Shown: positions 33,388 through 42,534, numbered from the stretch's first letter. The stretch: 64,000 bases of DNA from Bacillota bacterium (GCA_023399055.1 JAEWQV010000010.1:186001-250000); one strand, 5' to 3'. Notes: a model not told the origin generated them from the sequence alone. Program-made: numbers and translations.

Positions 33388-36045
33388 ATGCTTAAGCTTA
33401 AGAATATCTTTAAGGACTATAAGGCAGGCGATACCACTGTCAAAGCCTTAAAGGAAATCAATATTGAATTTCGTAAAAATGAATTTGTATCAATTCTTGG
33501 ACCCTCCGGTTGCGGTAAAACAACACTTTTAAATATTATTGGCGGTCTTGACCGCTATACCAGCGGGGATTTATCCATTGATGGCAGATCCACCAAGGAG
33601 TTTAAGGACAGCGATTGGGATAGCTATCGTAATCACTCCATCGGCTTTGTATTTCAAAACTATAATTTGATTCCTCATCAGAGTGTACTCTCTAACGTTG
33701 AGCTTGCAATGACCTTATCCGGTGTATCAAAGGCTGAACGCAGACAGAGAGCCATTGATGCCCTTACAAAGGTGGGTCTTGCTGATCAGATTAAAAAGAA
33801 GCCCACCCAGATGTCCGGTGGTCAGATGCAGCGCGTGGCGATTGCCCGAGCACTTGTTAATAATCCAGAAATTTTGTTAGCTGATGAGCCTACCGGTGCT
33901 CTAGACTCTGAGACCAGTGTACAGATCATGGAAATCCTAAAGGATATCTCAAAGGAACGCCTCATTATTATGGTAACTCATAATCCTGATCTGGCAAAAG
34001 AATACTCCAGCAGAATTATCCGACTTTTCGATGGTAACATAGTAAATGACTCAAATCCTTATGAGGTTGCAGAGTACACCACTGCAAAACCAGAACATAA
34101 AAAGAAATCAAAAGCAGAGAAAAAAGCATCTATGGGTAAAACCTCCATGTCCTTTTTCACTGCACTATCCTTATCCTTAAACAATTTAATGACTAAGAAA
34201 ACCAGAACCTTTATGACTGCATTTGCAGGTAGTATCGGTATCATCGGTATTGCTCTAATCCTATCCCTATCGAATGGTATTCAGGTCTATATTGACAAGG
34301 TGCAAGAGGATACTTTATCCTCCTATCCGATTAATATCGAGTCAGAAACCATTGATATGACCAGTCTATTAACCTCCATGTCAGATAATGCTGATCGTAA
34401 AGACGATCATGATCTTGATAAGGTTTACTCCAATACCATTATGTTTGATATGATGAACACCATGCTGGCAGAGATTCAAACCAACAATCTGGAAGCCTTT
34501 AAACAGCACCTTGAGGATCCAGAGAATGAGATATCCGATCACATTAGTGCTGTTCAATACGGATATAACCTCGATTTAAACGTTTATATGCCTGATACAT
34601 CAAAGGGTGTACAACAAATAAATCCAAGTGAATTATTCGATGCAATGTACGGGGGCGGCAGCTCCATGAATTCACCAATGTCTTCTATGTTTGGTTCGGG
34701 GCTTGAGGTATGGTCAGAACTATTAGGAAATCAGGACTTGTTAAATTCCCAATATGATGTTATTTCCGGTAGATGGCCAGAGTCCTATAACGAAATCATT
34801 TTAATTGTTGATCAAAATAATGAGATTAGTGATATGGTTATGTATTCCTTAGGGTTAAAAGATCCCGCAGAAGCTGAAGAAATCATGGCTGCTGCTATGA
34901 AGGGTGAAACCTTTGAGACGGAAAGCACAAGTTATAATTATGAAGACATTCTTGCTATGACTTATAAGTTAGTGCTCCCTACAGATTATTATCATCAAGC
35001 GGACGAAACTGGTGCATGGAAAGATATGCGCGAAGACCTTGCTTATATGACCAATTTGCTGAACCAAGGTTTAGATCTTAAGGTAGTTGGTATTGTTCGT
35101 CCAAATGAAGATGCAGTTTCCACCTCCATCACTGGTGCAATTGGATATACTCATGCGTTAACAGAATATGTAATTAACACTACTAATGAGAGAGAAATTG
35201 TGAAACAACAGCTTGCAAATCCAGAAACAGATGTATTCACCGGAATTGAATTCAAAACTGACACAGAAGAAGCTGCGGTAACTATGGACGATGTCACTGC
35301 ATATATCGCAACCTTAGACCCAGCATCACAGGCACAGATGGCTGAATATATGAATACTATGACCGAAGAACAGATTCTTGAGATGTTTTCAGCTCAATTA
35401 GCAAAGGCTGATACCGATGCAACTTATGAAGGAAATCTTGAACTTCTAGGAATTGTAGACTTAGACAAACCAGACACCATTAATATTTATGCTGCCAGCT
35501 TCGATGAAAAAGAAGCAATTTCCAATGGCATTGAAGCCTATAATAAAGAAATGACGGATGCAGGAAAAGATGAATTTGCAATCAATTATACAGACTTAGT
35601 AGGACTAATGATGTCCTCTGTCAGCTCCATCATTAATGTAATATCCTATGTACTAATTGCCTTTGTGGGTATCTCCCTGGTGGTTTCCTCCATCATGATT
35701 GGTATTATTACCTACATTTCCGTATTAGAACGTACTAAAGAAATTGGTATTCTTCGTTCCATCGGTGCTTCCAAGAAGGATATTTCACGAGTGTTCAATG
35801 CTGAGACCATGATTGTCGGTTTTGTATCTGGTAGTTTAGGTATTATCGTGACGGTATTACTTAACTTACCTATTAATGTACTCATTAAGGCTCTTTCCGG
35901 CATAAACGGTGTAGAAGCTGCCTTACCTCCAGCTGGAGCAATTATATTAATTATCATTAGTATGATACTAACCCTAATTGCTGGTCTTATTCCATCAAAG
36001 ATTGCTGCAAAGAAAGATCCTGTTGTGGCTCTTAGAAGTGAATAA
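33388..36045 (+). CDS. MacB-like ABC transporter, ATPase-permease fusion
   Basis: This 885-residue protein joins an N-terminal ATPase (about 1-225: Walker A GPSGCGKTTLL, signature QMSGGQMQRVAIARAL, Walker B ILLADEPTGALD, H-loop VTHN) to an FtsX/MacB-like permease. The permease has one helix at about 272-292, a large extracytoplasmic domain rich in Asp, Glu, Met and Ser (about 300-740), and three C-terminal helices (about 745-775, 800-825, 845-870) with the coupling segment LERTKEIGILRSIGASKKDI. The domain order ATPase-permease is like MacB, but no periplasmic partner is expected in a Gram-positive. Likely roles are antimicrobial-peptide export or envelope homeostasis, controlled by the divergent two-component system. 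Confidence 0.9.
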   Translation: MLKLKNIFKDYKAGDTTVKALKEINIEFRKNEFVSILGPSGCGKTTLLNIIGGLDRYTSGDLSIDGRSTKEFKDSDWDSYRNHSIGFVFQNYNLIPHQSVLSNVELAMTLSGVSKAERRQRAIDALTKVGLADQIKKKPTQMSGGQMQRVAIARALVNNPEILLADEPTGALDSETSVQIMEILKDISKERLIIMVTHNPDLAKEYSSRIIRLFDGNIVNDSNPYEVAEYTTAKPEHKKKSKAEKKASMGKTSMSFFTALSLSLNNLMTKKTRTFMTAFAGSIGIIGIALILSLSNGIQVYIDKVQEDTLSSYPINIESETIDMTSLLTSMSDNADRKDDHDLDKVYSNTIMFDMMNTMLAEIQTNNLEAFKQHLEDPENEISDHISAVQYGYNLDLNVYMPDTSKGVQQINPSELFDAMYGGGSSMNSPMSSMFGSGLEVWSELLGNQDLLNSQYDVISGRWPESYNEIILIVDQNNEISDMVMYSLGLKDPAEAEEIMAAAMKGETFETESTSYNYEDILAMTYKLVLPTDYYHQADETGAWKDMREDLAYMTNLLNQGLDLKVVGIVRPNEDAVSTSITGAIGYTHALTEYVINTTNEREIVKQQLANPETDVFTGIEFKTDTEEAAVTMDDVTAYIATLDPASQAQMAEYMNTMTEEQILEMFSAQLAKADTDATYEGNLELLGIVDLDKPDTINIYAASFDEKEAISNGIEAYNKEMTDAGKDEFAINYTDLVGLMMSSVSSIINVISYVLIAFVGISLVVSSIMIGIITYISVLERTKEIGILRSIGASKKDISRVFNAETMIVGFVSGSLGIIVTVLLNLPINVLIKALSGINGVEAALPPAGAIILIIISMILTLIAGLIPSKIAAKKDPVVALRSE

Positions 36046-36118
36046 TTTTTTTCCTACTACATTTCTTAATCAGATAGCTTGCATTATAATATTATTTAAT
36101 CCTATAAAATAAATAATC

Positions 36119-36196
36119 AGGAGTCTTGCAAATTTCATTCCAGTGCTTTAGGGGAATCACCTTACTGTAACAGGAACCATCTTTGCTAAGGCTCCT
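36119..36196 (+). other. Candidate structured RNA element upstream of the SleB-like gene
   Basis: AGGAGTCTTGCAAA (36119-36132) pairs along 14 positions, with two G-U pairs and one bulged C, with the segment 36182-36196, enclosing about 50 nt that contain smaller helices (for example CAGT/ACTG). A possible promoter (TTGCAT, 18 bp, TATAAA) lies just upstream. There is no proper U tract after it, so it is not a standard terminator. I do not recognise a known riboswitch class. Confidence 0.3.
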
Positions 36197-36234
36197 ATTT
36201 ACATTTTCCTATTTACATTTTCCTATTTATATTT
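36193..36234 (+). repeat. Three tandem 14-bp repeats
   Basis: TCCTATTTACATTT occurs at 36193-36206 and 36207-36220, with a third copy differing by one base (TCCTATTTATATTT) at 36221-36234. They sit between the ABC fusion gene and the SleB-like gene, right after the hairpin element. Confidence 0.8.
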
Positions 36235-36396
36235 GTTAATTTTTTTCCACTTATCATCTTCCTTGGCATTGTATTCCCATATTCTCTTTTGATTCCATGA
36301 TTTCCATCATTCATCTATAGAACTAAAGTACTATCCACGATAGAATATACCTGTGTCGTAGTAACTTATTCACCAATGGAAACAAAGGAGGTTCCT

Positions 36397-37143
36397 ATGA
36401 AACGTGTAAACAGTATTTTAGCAATCGCATTATGTATCTTATTGATACAGCCGGTTGCAACAGCAAGTGCATACACAGTAAAATCTAATGATACATTAAC
36501 CAAGATCAGTGAACGCTTCAAGATCTCGACCAGTACTATCAAGTTGCATAACAACCTTAAGACCACAACACTTAAACCTGCGCAGAAACTATACATCCCC
36601 GTGCATAAGCACAAAGTATCAACTGGGGAGAGTTTATATAAAATCGCTACAAAGTATGGGGTTACCCTATCTGCTTTAAGAACAGCGAACAATAAATGGA
36701 ATGATGCGGTTACAACAGGTCAAAAGTTAGTGATTCCTGGAGTTAAACCCATGAAGGGCCAAGATCATGTAATTAAATATACCTCGGCGGAGGTCGATCT
36801 GTTAGCAAGATTAATTGAAGCTGAAGCAGGCGGCGAAACCTATCAGGCAAAGCTTGGTGTAGGTGGTGTAGTAATTAATCGTGTACAGAGTTCAAACTGG
36901 CCTAATACAATTTCCGAAGTTATTTATCAGAAGTTCGGTGAATATTATCAATTTACACCAGTTAAAAATGGTATGATTAAAAAGAGTGCTTCCCAAAGCT
37001 CCATTAATGCAGCGTGGGCAACAATCTTTGGTAGTGACCCAAGTAGGGGTGCTATGTTCTACTATGATGATAGTGCTACTAATACCTGGATCTTATCAAA
37101 ACCTACCACTGCAAAAATAGACTCCATGGTATTTGCTAAATAA
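36397..37143 (+). CDS. LysM-containing cell wall hydrolase, SleB (Hydrolase_2) family
   Basis: This 248-residue exported enzyme has a signal peptide (RVNSILAIALCILLIQPVAT), two LysM murein-binding domains (about 26-70 and 72-118, VKSNDTLTKISERFKIS and VSTGESLYKIATKYGVT) and a C-terminal SleB-type hydrolase domain (LLARLIEAEAGGETYQAKLG, with the catalytic Glu near 138, then INRVQSSNWPNT and AAWATIFGSDPS). Members are lytic transglycosylase-like enzymes acting on spore cortex or vegetative wall. I chose the ATG at 36397, five bases after AAAGGAGG; an ATG seven codons upstream lies before the ribosome site. Confidence 0.92.
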   Translation: MKRVNSILAIALCILLIQPVATASAYTVKSNDTLTKISERFKISTSTIKLHNNLKTTTLKPAQKLYIPVHKHKVSTGESLYKIATKYGVTLSALRTANNKWNDAVTTGQKLVIPGVKPMKGQDHVIKYTSAEVDLLARLIEAEAGGETYQAKLGVGGVVINRVQSSNWPNTISEVIYQKFGEYYQFTPVKNGMIKKSASQSSINAAWATIFGSDPSRGAMFYYDDSATNTWILSKPTTAKIDSMVFAK

Positions 37144-37191
37144 GTAATTCACAGTTTTATGTCTGAAAATATAAATGTCTCATCCTTTAAT

Positions 37192-37268
37192 AAGAAAACA
37201 ACAGGCTATCCAATGCTATTACAGATTTCATATTAATCTGTTATAGCCGAATAGCCTGTTGTTTTCTT
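37192..37268. terminator. Long bidirectional terminator
   Basis: An 18-bp outer stem (AAGAAAACAACAGGCTAT and its complement) encloses a second perfect-looking helix (GCTATTACAGATT with AATCTGTTATAGC). It separates the convergent SleB-like and fruK genes. Confidence 0.85.
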
Positions 37269-37277
37269 TATGAATTC

Positions 37278-38189
37278 CTACTCAACCCATACACTTCTAT
37301 AGATTCGATCTATCTGCTCTTTTGTTGCAAGTTCTTTTGAAAATGCACTGGCACTTCCAGCGCTTACTCCCATTTTAAACGCTTCCTTGTAATCATTCGT
37401 TGTTAAATAACCTGCAATAAAACCAGCAACCATGGAATCCCCAGCCCCCACAGAATTCACCAATGCACCCTTGGGAGCTTTTGAATACATCGTATCACCC
37501 TGATCCGTAAGTAAAACTGCACCCTCACCTGCCATGGAAACTAAGACATTCTGTGCACCAAGCCTGGAAAGCTTTTTCGCCTGCTCCAAAATATCCTCCA
37601 TATAATAGAGTTCCTTTCCGGCAATTTCACTTAGTTCCTGTTGATTTGGTTTAATTAAGAAGGGTTTGTAGTGTAACACATGGCGAAGCAATTCCTTTGT
37701 GGTATCCACAATTATTTTAATCTTTCGACCTTGAAGTTTCTCAAGGATTGTTCGGTATATGGTATTCGGAAGCATTTTAGGTATACTCCCGGCAAGCACA
37801 AGGACGTCACCATCCTGAAGGAGCTCCAGAGTATCTAACATTGCAAACAATTCCCTACGATTGATCATAGGACCTTGCGCATTGATTTCACTTTCTTCCT
37901 TCGCTTTAATTTTAACATTAATTCTAGTTACCCCTGCTCCTGCGGTAACAAAGTTGGTTGCAATTCCTCTTTCCTGCAGATTTCGTTCCAGTTCAATTCC
38001 AGAGAAACCTGCGATGAAGCCAAGAGCTGTACTTTCAATCCCAAGATTTTTAAGAACTAAAGATACGTTAATCCCCTTACCTCCTGGAACAATATGCTCT
38101 TCTTTTGCTAGATTTAAACTTCCTATTTGAAAATCCTGCAATTGGACAACATAGTCCAATGAGGGATTTAAGGTTAAGGTGTATATCAT
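37278..38189 (-). CDS. fruK: 1-phosphofructokinase (PfkB/FruK family)
   Basis: This 303-residue ribokinase-fold enzyme resembles FruK/LacC kinases that phosphorylate fructose-1-phosphate or tagatose-6-phosphate. The N-terminal TLTLNPSLDYVV, the PGGKGINVSLVLKNLG motif and the C-terminal anion hole with catalytic Asp (NSVGAGDSMVAGF, about 247-259) are clear. No fructose PTS or fruR is adjacent, so the kinase stands alone; the exact substrate remains open. The ribosome site is weak (GGGGTAG). Confidence 0.85.
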   Translation of the reverse strand: MIYTLTLNPSLDYVVQLQDFQIGSLNLAKEEHIVPGGKGINVSLVLKNLGIESTALGFIAGFSGIELERNLQERGIATNFVTAGAGVTRINVKIKAKEESEINAQGPMINRRELFAMLDTLELLQDGDVLVLAGSIPKMLPNTIYRTILEKLQGRKIKIIVDTTKELLRHVLHYKPFLIKPNQQELSEIAGKELYYMEDILEQAKKLSRLGAQNVLVSMAGEGAVLLTDQGDTMYSKAPKGALVNSVGAGDSMVAGFIAGYLTTNDYKEAFKMGVSAGSASAFSKELATKEQIDRIYRSVWVE

Positions 38190-38309
38190 GCATTCTACCC
38201 CAACCTATACTTGTTATTTTACATATAAGTATAGGTTTCTTGGAATTTATTATAATTATATTAATAAATCCAAGGCTTAATGTCTATTTTAGTGCAGATA
38301 CCGGAACAC

Positions 38310-39527
38310 TTATCCCTGTACATAATAGGAAAGGAAATCCTTTAAGGAATCAGCTGCCTGTTTCAACTGCTGCATTTCTGGAAGATAAACTATTCGGAAA
38401 TGATCCGGTGTCTCCCAGTGGAAGCCTCCCCCATGGGTTAGCAAGATCTTTTTATCAACTAAGAAATCCAATACAAACTTCTCGTCGTTGGTTATCTTAA
38501 ATTTCTTAATATCTAGCTTAGGGAAGATATAGAAGGCTGCTTTCGGTTTTACTGCAGTCACTCCGGGTATCTCATTCAAGGCATTATAGATATACTCCCT
38601 CTGCTCGTAGATACGTCCGCCTTTTACAAGCAGTTGATCGGTCTCATCCGTCATATTTAGCGCAAGCTCGATTACCGATTGTGCAGGCACGTTAGAACAC
38701 AGCCTCATGGAGGACAACAAATTCAATCCCTCAATATATCCTTTTGCACGTGATTTATCCCCAGCTAAGCACATCCAGCCGCATCGATAACCAGCAATCA
38801 AATGGGATTTGGATAAACCATTAAAGCTAATTGTCAACAAGTCCGGTGCTAAGGACGCAATTGCTACATGTTCTTCCCCATCCATTACCAGTCGGTCATA
38901 AATTTCATCAGCAAAAATGATTAATCCGTACTCTCTTGCCACCTCTACGATTTCTGCCAGAACTTCTTTCGGATATAAAGCACCGGTGGGATTATTGGGA
39001 TTTATTACTACAATACCTCGTGTCTTTGAAGTAATCTTCTTTCTAATATCTTGGATGTCTGGATACCAATCTGCTTGTTCATCGCACAGATAATGAACTG
39101 CATTACCACCAGCTAATGTTACTGATGCGGTCCAAAGAGGATAATCCGGTATGGGCACAAGTACCTCATCCCCATAGTTTAAAAGTCCTTGCATGGACAT
39201 TGTGATTAATTCACTAACTCCATTGCCAGTATAGATATCCTCTAACGTCACATTCGGAATTCCTTTTTTTCTACAGTAGTTTGCAATAGCAACTCTCGCT
39301 GATAATAACCCCTTAGAATCAGAGTAGCCCTCCACCTCTGTTAATCTATCCGTCATCACCTTAATCAATTGGTCAGGAGCTCGAAATCCGAAAGGCGCAG
39401 GATTTCCAATGTTTAATTTTAGAACTTCTTCTCCCGCAGTAATCATCCTGTTGGCTTCATCCATAACCGCCCCTCTGATATCATAGCAAACGTTATCCAG
39501 TCTTGTTGATTTTTCAAATACTTTCAT
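38310..39527 (-). CDS. Alanine-type PLP aminotransferase (AlaA-like)
   Basis: This 405-residue class I/II aminotransferase has the AlaA/YfbQ layout: KLNIGNPAPFGFRAPD near the N-terminus, NPNNPTGALY, FADEIYDRLV and the PLP lysine in NGLSKSHLIAGYRCGW (about 238-253), then RLCSNVPAQ and GGGFHWETPDHFRIVYLP. AlaA transfers the amino group from glutamate to pyruvate. The T-box upstream carries a GCA (Ala) specifier, in agreement with an alanine-synthesis role. I chose the ATG at 39527, seven bases after GGAG. Confidence 0.9.
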   Translation of the reverse strand: MKVFEKSTRLDNVCYDIRGAVMDEANRMITAGEEVLKLNIGNPAPFGFRAPDQLIKVMTDRLTEVEGYSDSKGLLSARVAIANYCRKKGIPNVTLEDIYTGNGVSELITMSMQGLLNYGDEVLVPIPDYPLWTASVTLAGGNAVHYLCDEQADWYPDIQDIRKKITSKTRGIVVINPNNPTGALYPKEVLAEIVEVAREYGLIIFADEIYDRLVMDGEEHVAIASLAPDLLTISFNGLSKSHLIAGYRCGWMCLAGDKSRAKGYIEGLNLLSSMRLCSNVPAQSVIELALNMTDETDQLLVKGGRIYEQREYIYNALNEIPGVTAVKPKAAFYIFPKLDIKKFKITNDEKFVLDFLVDKKILLTHGGGFHWETPDHFRIVYLPEMQQLKQAADSLKDFLSYYVQG

Positions 39528-39613
39528 ATGAACTCTCCTTTTCATATAATGAAATTTATTAATGATTTCAAAATAATGAATGACTAATGGTCTCGAATGA
39601 AAATTTTTAATGC

Positions 39614-39884
39614 AAAAAAAGCCCTAAACGCTATAAAACGTTTAGGGCGAATGTATTCATCCGTGTTACCACCTAAATTCAGAGAAATCTCTGCACTTTG
39701 CCAGTACTATCATACTGTATCCTTGTAACGTAGGATTTACGTTGAAGCCTACTAAGTAAACACTGTTCGGTTCAAAGCTCCAAGACTGCTTCAATATTAA
39801 CTCCATAAAGATTCGCACCAACCATCTTCTCTCTGAGCTATTGTTAATATTTACTTCTTCTCTTCATAGCCATTTATTAATTTC
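39614..39884 (-). promoter_or_regulatory. T-box riboswitch with GCA (alanine) specifier
   Basis: The minus-strand leader has the T-box sequence AGGTGGTAACACGG (39674-39661) and a terminator GCCCTAAACG/CGTTTAGGGC (39648-39621) followed by seven U. Stem I contains the 9-bp helix AATATTAAC/GTTAATATT, and the 3' side of the specifier loop reads GAAGCAG before TCTT, giving GCA (39789-39787) followed by the conserved purine. Uncharged tRNA-Ala should therefore turn on the aminotransferase gene. Confidence 0.88.
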
Positions 39885-39888
39885 ACTC

Positions 39889-39917
39889 AGTTTAGCAGAG
39901 TAAAGTATATTTGTCAA
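39889..39917 (-). promoter_or_regulatory. Promoter of the T-box aminotransferase unit
   Basis: Minus strand: -35 TTGACA (39917-39912), 17 bp, -10 TAAACT (39894-39889). Confidence 0.75.
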
Positions 39918-40049
39918 GAGCAATATATATTTGTTGAAAATTCTACCATAAATGTTGCTATAGCTACAGCAAAAGTATATTTAAGGTAATATAATAAAGT
40001 CATAATAAAAGCTATAAACTAGATTGGTTGAATTAAAAGGAGGATTTTT

Positions 40050-40238
40050 ATGAAAGCGCATGTTGATGGAAATGGCTGTATTTCTTGTGGTCTCTGTGTA
40101 GCTACTTGTCCAAATGTATTTCGCATGAATTGCGACGATGTTGCGGAGGCTTATGTTGACGTTGTGGCAGCAGAGGATGAGGCTGATGCTCAGGAGGCCT
40201 GTGATAACTGTCCTACAGGTGTAATCACGATAAAATAG
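40050..40238 (+). CDS. Ferredoxin, single [4Fe-4S]
   Basis: This 62-residue ferredoxin has CISCGLC (Cys10, Cys13, Cys16), a further cysteine in TCP (Cys20) and the C-terminal CDNCP (about 51-55) with an acidic middle (EDEADAQE). It fits the small mono-cluster electron carriers of the Clostridium/Thermotoga type, used in low-potential redox steps. AAAAGGAGG lies six bases before the ATG. It is a single-gene unit ended by a strong hairpin. Confidence 0.93.
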   Translation: MKAHVDGNGCISCGLCVATCPNVFRMNCDDVAEAYVDVVAAEDEADAQEACDNCPTGVITIK

Positions 40239-40316
40239 TATCTTAAAATTATCTAATGCCCTGTAAAAGGCGATTACTATGCTCTCTCCCCTCAAAATAT
40301 ATATTGTTCACAAGTT

Positions 40317-40363
40317 AAGAACGGATAAATACCTCCTTGAGTGAGGAATATTTATCCGTTCTT
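40317..40363. terminator. Strong hairpin terminator after ferredoxin
   Basis: AAGAACGGATAAATA pairs with TATTTATCCGTTCTT, with a further CCTC/GAGG pairing inside. Convergent genes on both sides suggest bidirectional use, although the tail is CCCATTA. Confidence 0.65.
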
Positions 40364-40402
40364 CCCATTATATTTCTATAATATTATTTATAAGATTACA
40401 CA

Positions 40403-40543
40403 TTAATAACTTGTGACACTGTCCTTTTTTATTGAATGAATTCCCCATATGGTTATGCCTGCAGCCATAATTACTGAATAAACCACAAATAGCAAATATG
40501 GTATCATACTACCCTTATTGTATTCTGTATTTATCAATGCCAT
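40403..40543 (-). CDS. Small single-span membrane protein (46 residues)
   Basis: A 46-codon frame on the minus strand begins at ATG 40543, seven bases after GGAG. Its product starts MALINTEYNKGSM, has one hydrophobic span (about 14-34, IPYLLFVVYSVIMAAGITIW) and ends in a short polar tail (HSIKKDSVTSY). It sits alone between the ferredoxin terminator and the PHP gene. I do not recognise a family; the ribosome site and the neat N-out or N-in single span support a real gene. Confidence 0.55.
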   Translation of the reverse strand: MALINTEYNKGSMIPYLLFVVYSVIMAAGITIWGIHSIKKDSVTSY

Positions 40544-40577
40544 AATGTATCTCCAATAAGTTATATGATTTATAACG

Positions 40578-41411
40578 TTATTTCATTTCAATTATCTCTT
40601 CCATTTGTTCAAGTACTTTTTCCTCACAACCATAACTGCCCAGGGGATGCGGTTGTTTGGTATATTGACCATGAAAGTCACTGCCTCCTGTTAAGATTAA
40701 ATTGTAAGCAGCTGCAAGTTCCTTAATCCTTCTTCTGCTCTCTTCCCCGTTTCTGGGATGATCCAGTTCAAGTCCATCAATTCTGCCAGCCTTCGCCAAT
40801 TCTTCAGCAAGTTCAAAAGAGTCATACTCTTCTGGATGTGCGATGACAACGACCCCCTTTACTTGCTCTATTACTACCAGCATTTCTTCCACACTGGAAT
40901 AATTCGTTGGCACATAACAACTACCCTTTTTTGAAATCAAGTCCTCCATCAGCTTTCCGATGGCTACATTACTATAGCCTAAGTCACACAGAGACTGCAT
41001 GATATGGGATTCATAGATGGACTGACTATTCTTAGCATAGCGATTAATATGTTCTAATTCCAATAAAGGATAAATCTTTTGTATCTTTTCTATCATCTCA
41101 AGTTTTTGATTTCTTCTGCTATCCAAGGTTTTCTGTAGAAATGAATTTAACAAATCAGTGTTTTGCGGAAAATAGCATAGAACGTGTACGGGTCTATTTC
41201 TCTTTTTATCCAGCACTGACATTTCAACTGCAGGGATTACTCTTACTCCGAATTGTTTCCCTAACTCCATTGCCTCGGCTACTCCTGCTAAGGTATCATG
41301 ATCGCTGATTGCAATGTTTTTAATTCCACTTTTATAAGCATAGTATACAACATCCTTTACCGACATTGATCCATCCGAATTTATTGTATGAATGTGCAAA
41401 TCACAGTCCAT
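40578..41411 (-). CDS. PHP-domain phosphoesterase (TrpH/RNase AM-like)
   Basis: This 277-residue metal-dependent enzyme has the PHP motifs DLHIHTINSDGS (4-15), AISDHDTLAG (about 38-47), PAVEMS, VIAHPEEY and GGSDFHGQ. The YciV/TrpH family includes 5'-3' exoribonucleases and 3',5'-nucleotide bisphosphate phosphatases. I chose the ATG at 41411 (MDCDLHIH) behind AAGGAG; the longer open frame upstream overlaps the next gene. Its position just downstream of the sugar island is probably incidental. Confidence 0.85.
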   Translation of the reverse strand: MDCDLHIHTINSDGSMSVKDVVYYAYKSGIKNIAISDHDTLAGVAEAMELGKQFGVRVIPAVEMSVLDKKRNRPVHVLCYFPQNTDLLNSFLQKTLDSRRNQKLEMIEKIQKIYPLLELEHINRYAKNSQSIYESHIMQSLCDLGYSNVAIGKLMEDLISKKGSCYVPTNYSSVEEMLVVIEQVKGVVVIAHPEEYDSFELAEELAKAGRIDGLELDHPRNGEESRRRIKELAAAYNLILTGGSDFHGQYTKQPHPLGSYGCEEKVLEQMEEIIEMK

Positions 41412-41514
41412 TGAATACTCCTTTTCTATAGAACGAATTGCGAAACCAGTAACTAACCGACATGTTCTATCATATTCGGTAGTAACTGATTTCGCAATGT
41501 GTATTTTATATATT

Positions 41515-42495
41515 CTACAGTTCTTTGTTAAATAGCTTATCTTTTCTGCCTTCATATGGATTCTTGATCATTAAAGGTTTTAAGAAAGCAGCCACTTTCT
41601 CAACACCATCCATACGACTCATGGTAACATCCTCATGCTCGTAGCTTAAGGAACCGGTATAGCCCACCATGGATAATTCTGTGATAACACGTTTCCAGTC
41701 AACTTGTCCCCAACCAGGAATTCTGAAACGATAGGTATGGTTTAGTGCTGCCATATCTCCATGCATTAAGGTTCCACCTGTTGGCAGGTTATGGGATGCA
41801 AGCTCCGCATCCTTTGCATGTACGTGGAAGATTCTGTCCTTTAATCGATCAATTACAATGGCGGGATCAATCATAAGATACATGGTATTAGCCGGGTCAA
41901 AGTTATAGCCAAGCGCTGGATGATAGTTTACAAGTTCTAATGCTCTTTCTGCTGTATGAATATCATAGATAAAACTATTTGGATGAATTTCAATTGCAAA
42001 CTTAACACCATACTCGTGAAATTTATCAAGAATTGGCGTAAATCTTTCTACAAACTGCTGCTCATATTCTTTCCAACCTTCACCGTAAGGGAAAAAGAAG
42101 AATCTGCCCCAGTTTTCAACTCCCGGATAACCAACTACAATAGGAACCTCAAGTGCATTCGCTGCCTGTGCGGTACGGATTAAGCTTTCGGTACCATGCT
42201 TAATTTTCTCTTCCGGAGTCCCTTTATAAATAAAATCGGTATCCTTTCCGGTTGGTCCCATAATCAAAAAGGAATCAGAATGATTACTTAAGGCCTGGAT
42301 TCTCATATCATAGCCAGCTACCATTTTCCTAATGTCTTTTGCTGTATTTCCTTTAATTACATCCTTTGTTTCGAGTTGTCCATTGCCTTCATAAGCAGGT
42401 ATTTCCAGTGTTTCATATCCATAAGCAGATACTAATTTCACTACTTCCTCTAACGGTTTTTCGGTAAAGTTTGCTGTAAAAAATCCTAAATTCAT
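41515..42495 (-). CDS. Sugar (phosphate) isomerase/epimerase, AP-endonuclease-2 TIM-barrel family
   Basis: This 326-residue protein is a xylose-isomerase-like TIM barrel with metal ligands visible in FAIEIHPNSF, YNFDPANTMY, FHVHAKDAEL and LSYEHEDVTM. Members isomerise or epimerise free sugars, inositols or oxidised (keto) sugars with Mn2+ or Co2+. It is longer than the second TIM-barrel enzyme at 56865-57779 and only distantly similar. It is transcribed away from a DeoR regulator, with a perfect 14-bp palindrome in its upstream region, and belongs to the carbohydrate island. The substrate is unknown. Confidence 0.85.
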   Translation of the reverse strand: MNLGFFTANFTEKPLEEVVKLVSAYGYETLEIPAYEGNGQLETKDVIKGNTAKDIRKMVAGYDMRIQALSNHSDSFLIMGPTGKDTDFIYKGTPEEKIKHGTESLIRTAQAANALEVPIVVGYPGVENWGRFFFFPYGEGWKEYEQQFVERFTPILDKFHEYGVKFAIEIHPNSFIYDIHTAERALELVNYHPALGYNFDPANTMYLMIDPAIVIDRLKDRIFHVHAKDAELASHNLPTGGTLMHGDMAALNHTYRFRIPGWGQVDWKRVITELSMVGYTGSLSYEHEDVTMSRMDGVEKVAAFLKPLMIKNPYEGRKDKLFNKEL

Positions 42496-42534
42496 AATTT
42501 AACCTCCAAGTTCTAAGTATGAGTGTTTGAATTA

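Noticed and set aside
36046..36396. A c-di-AMP (ydaO-type) riboswitch upstream of the SleB/LysM gene, as often seen for such hydrolases
   Set aside because: The element is too short and the conserved ydaO segments are not recognisable.
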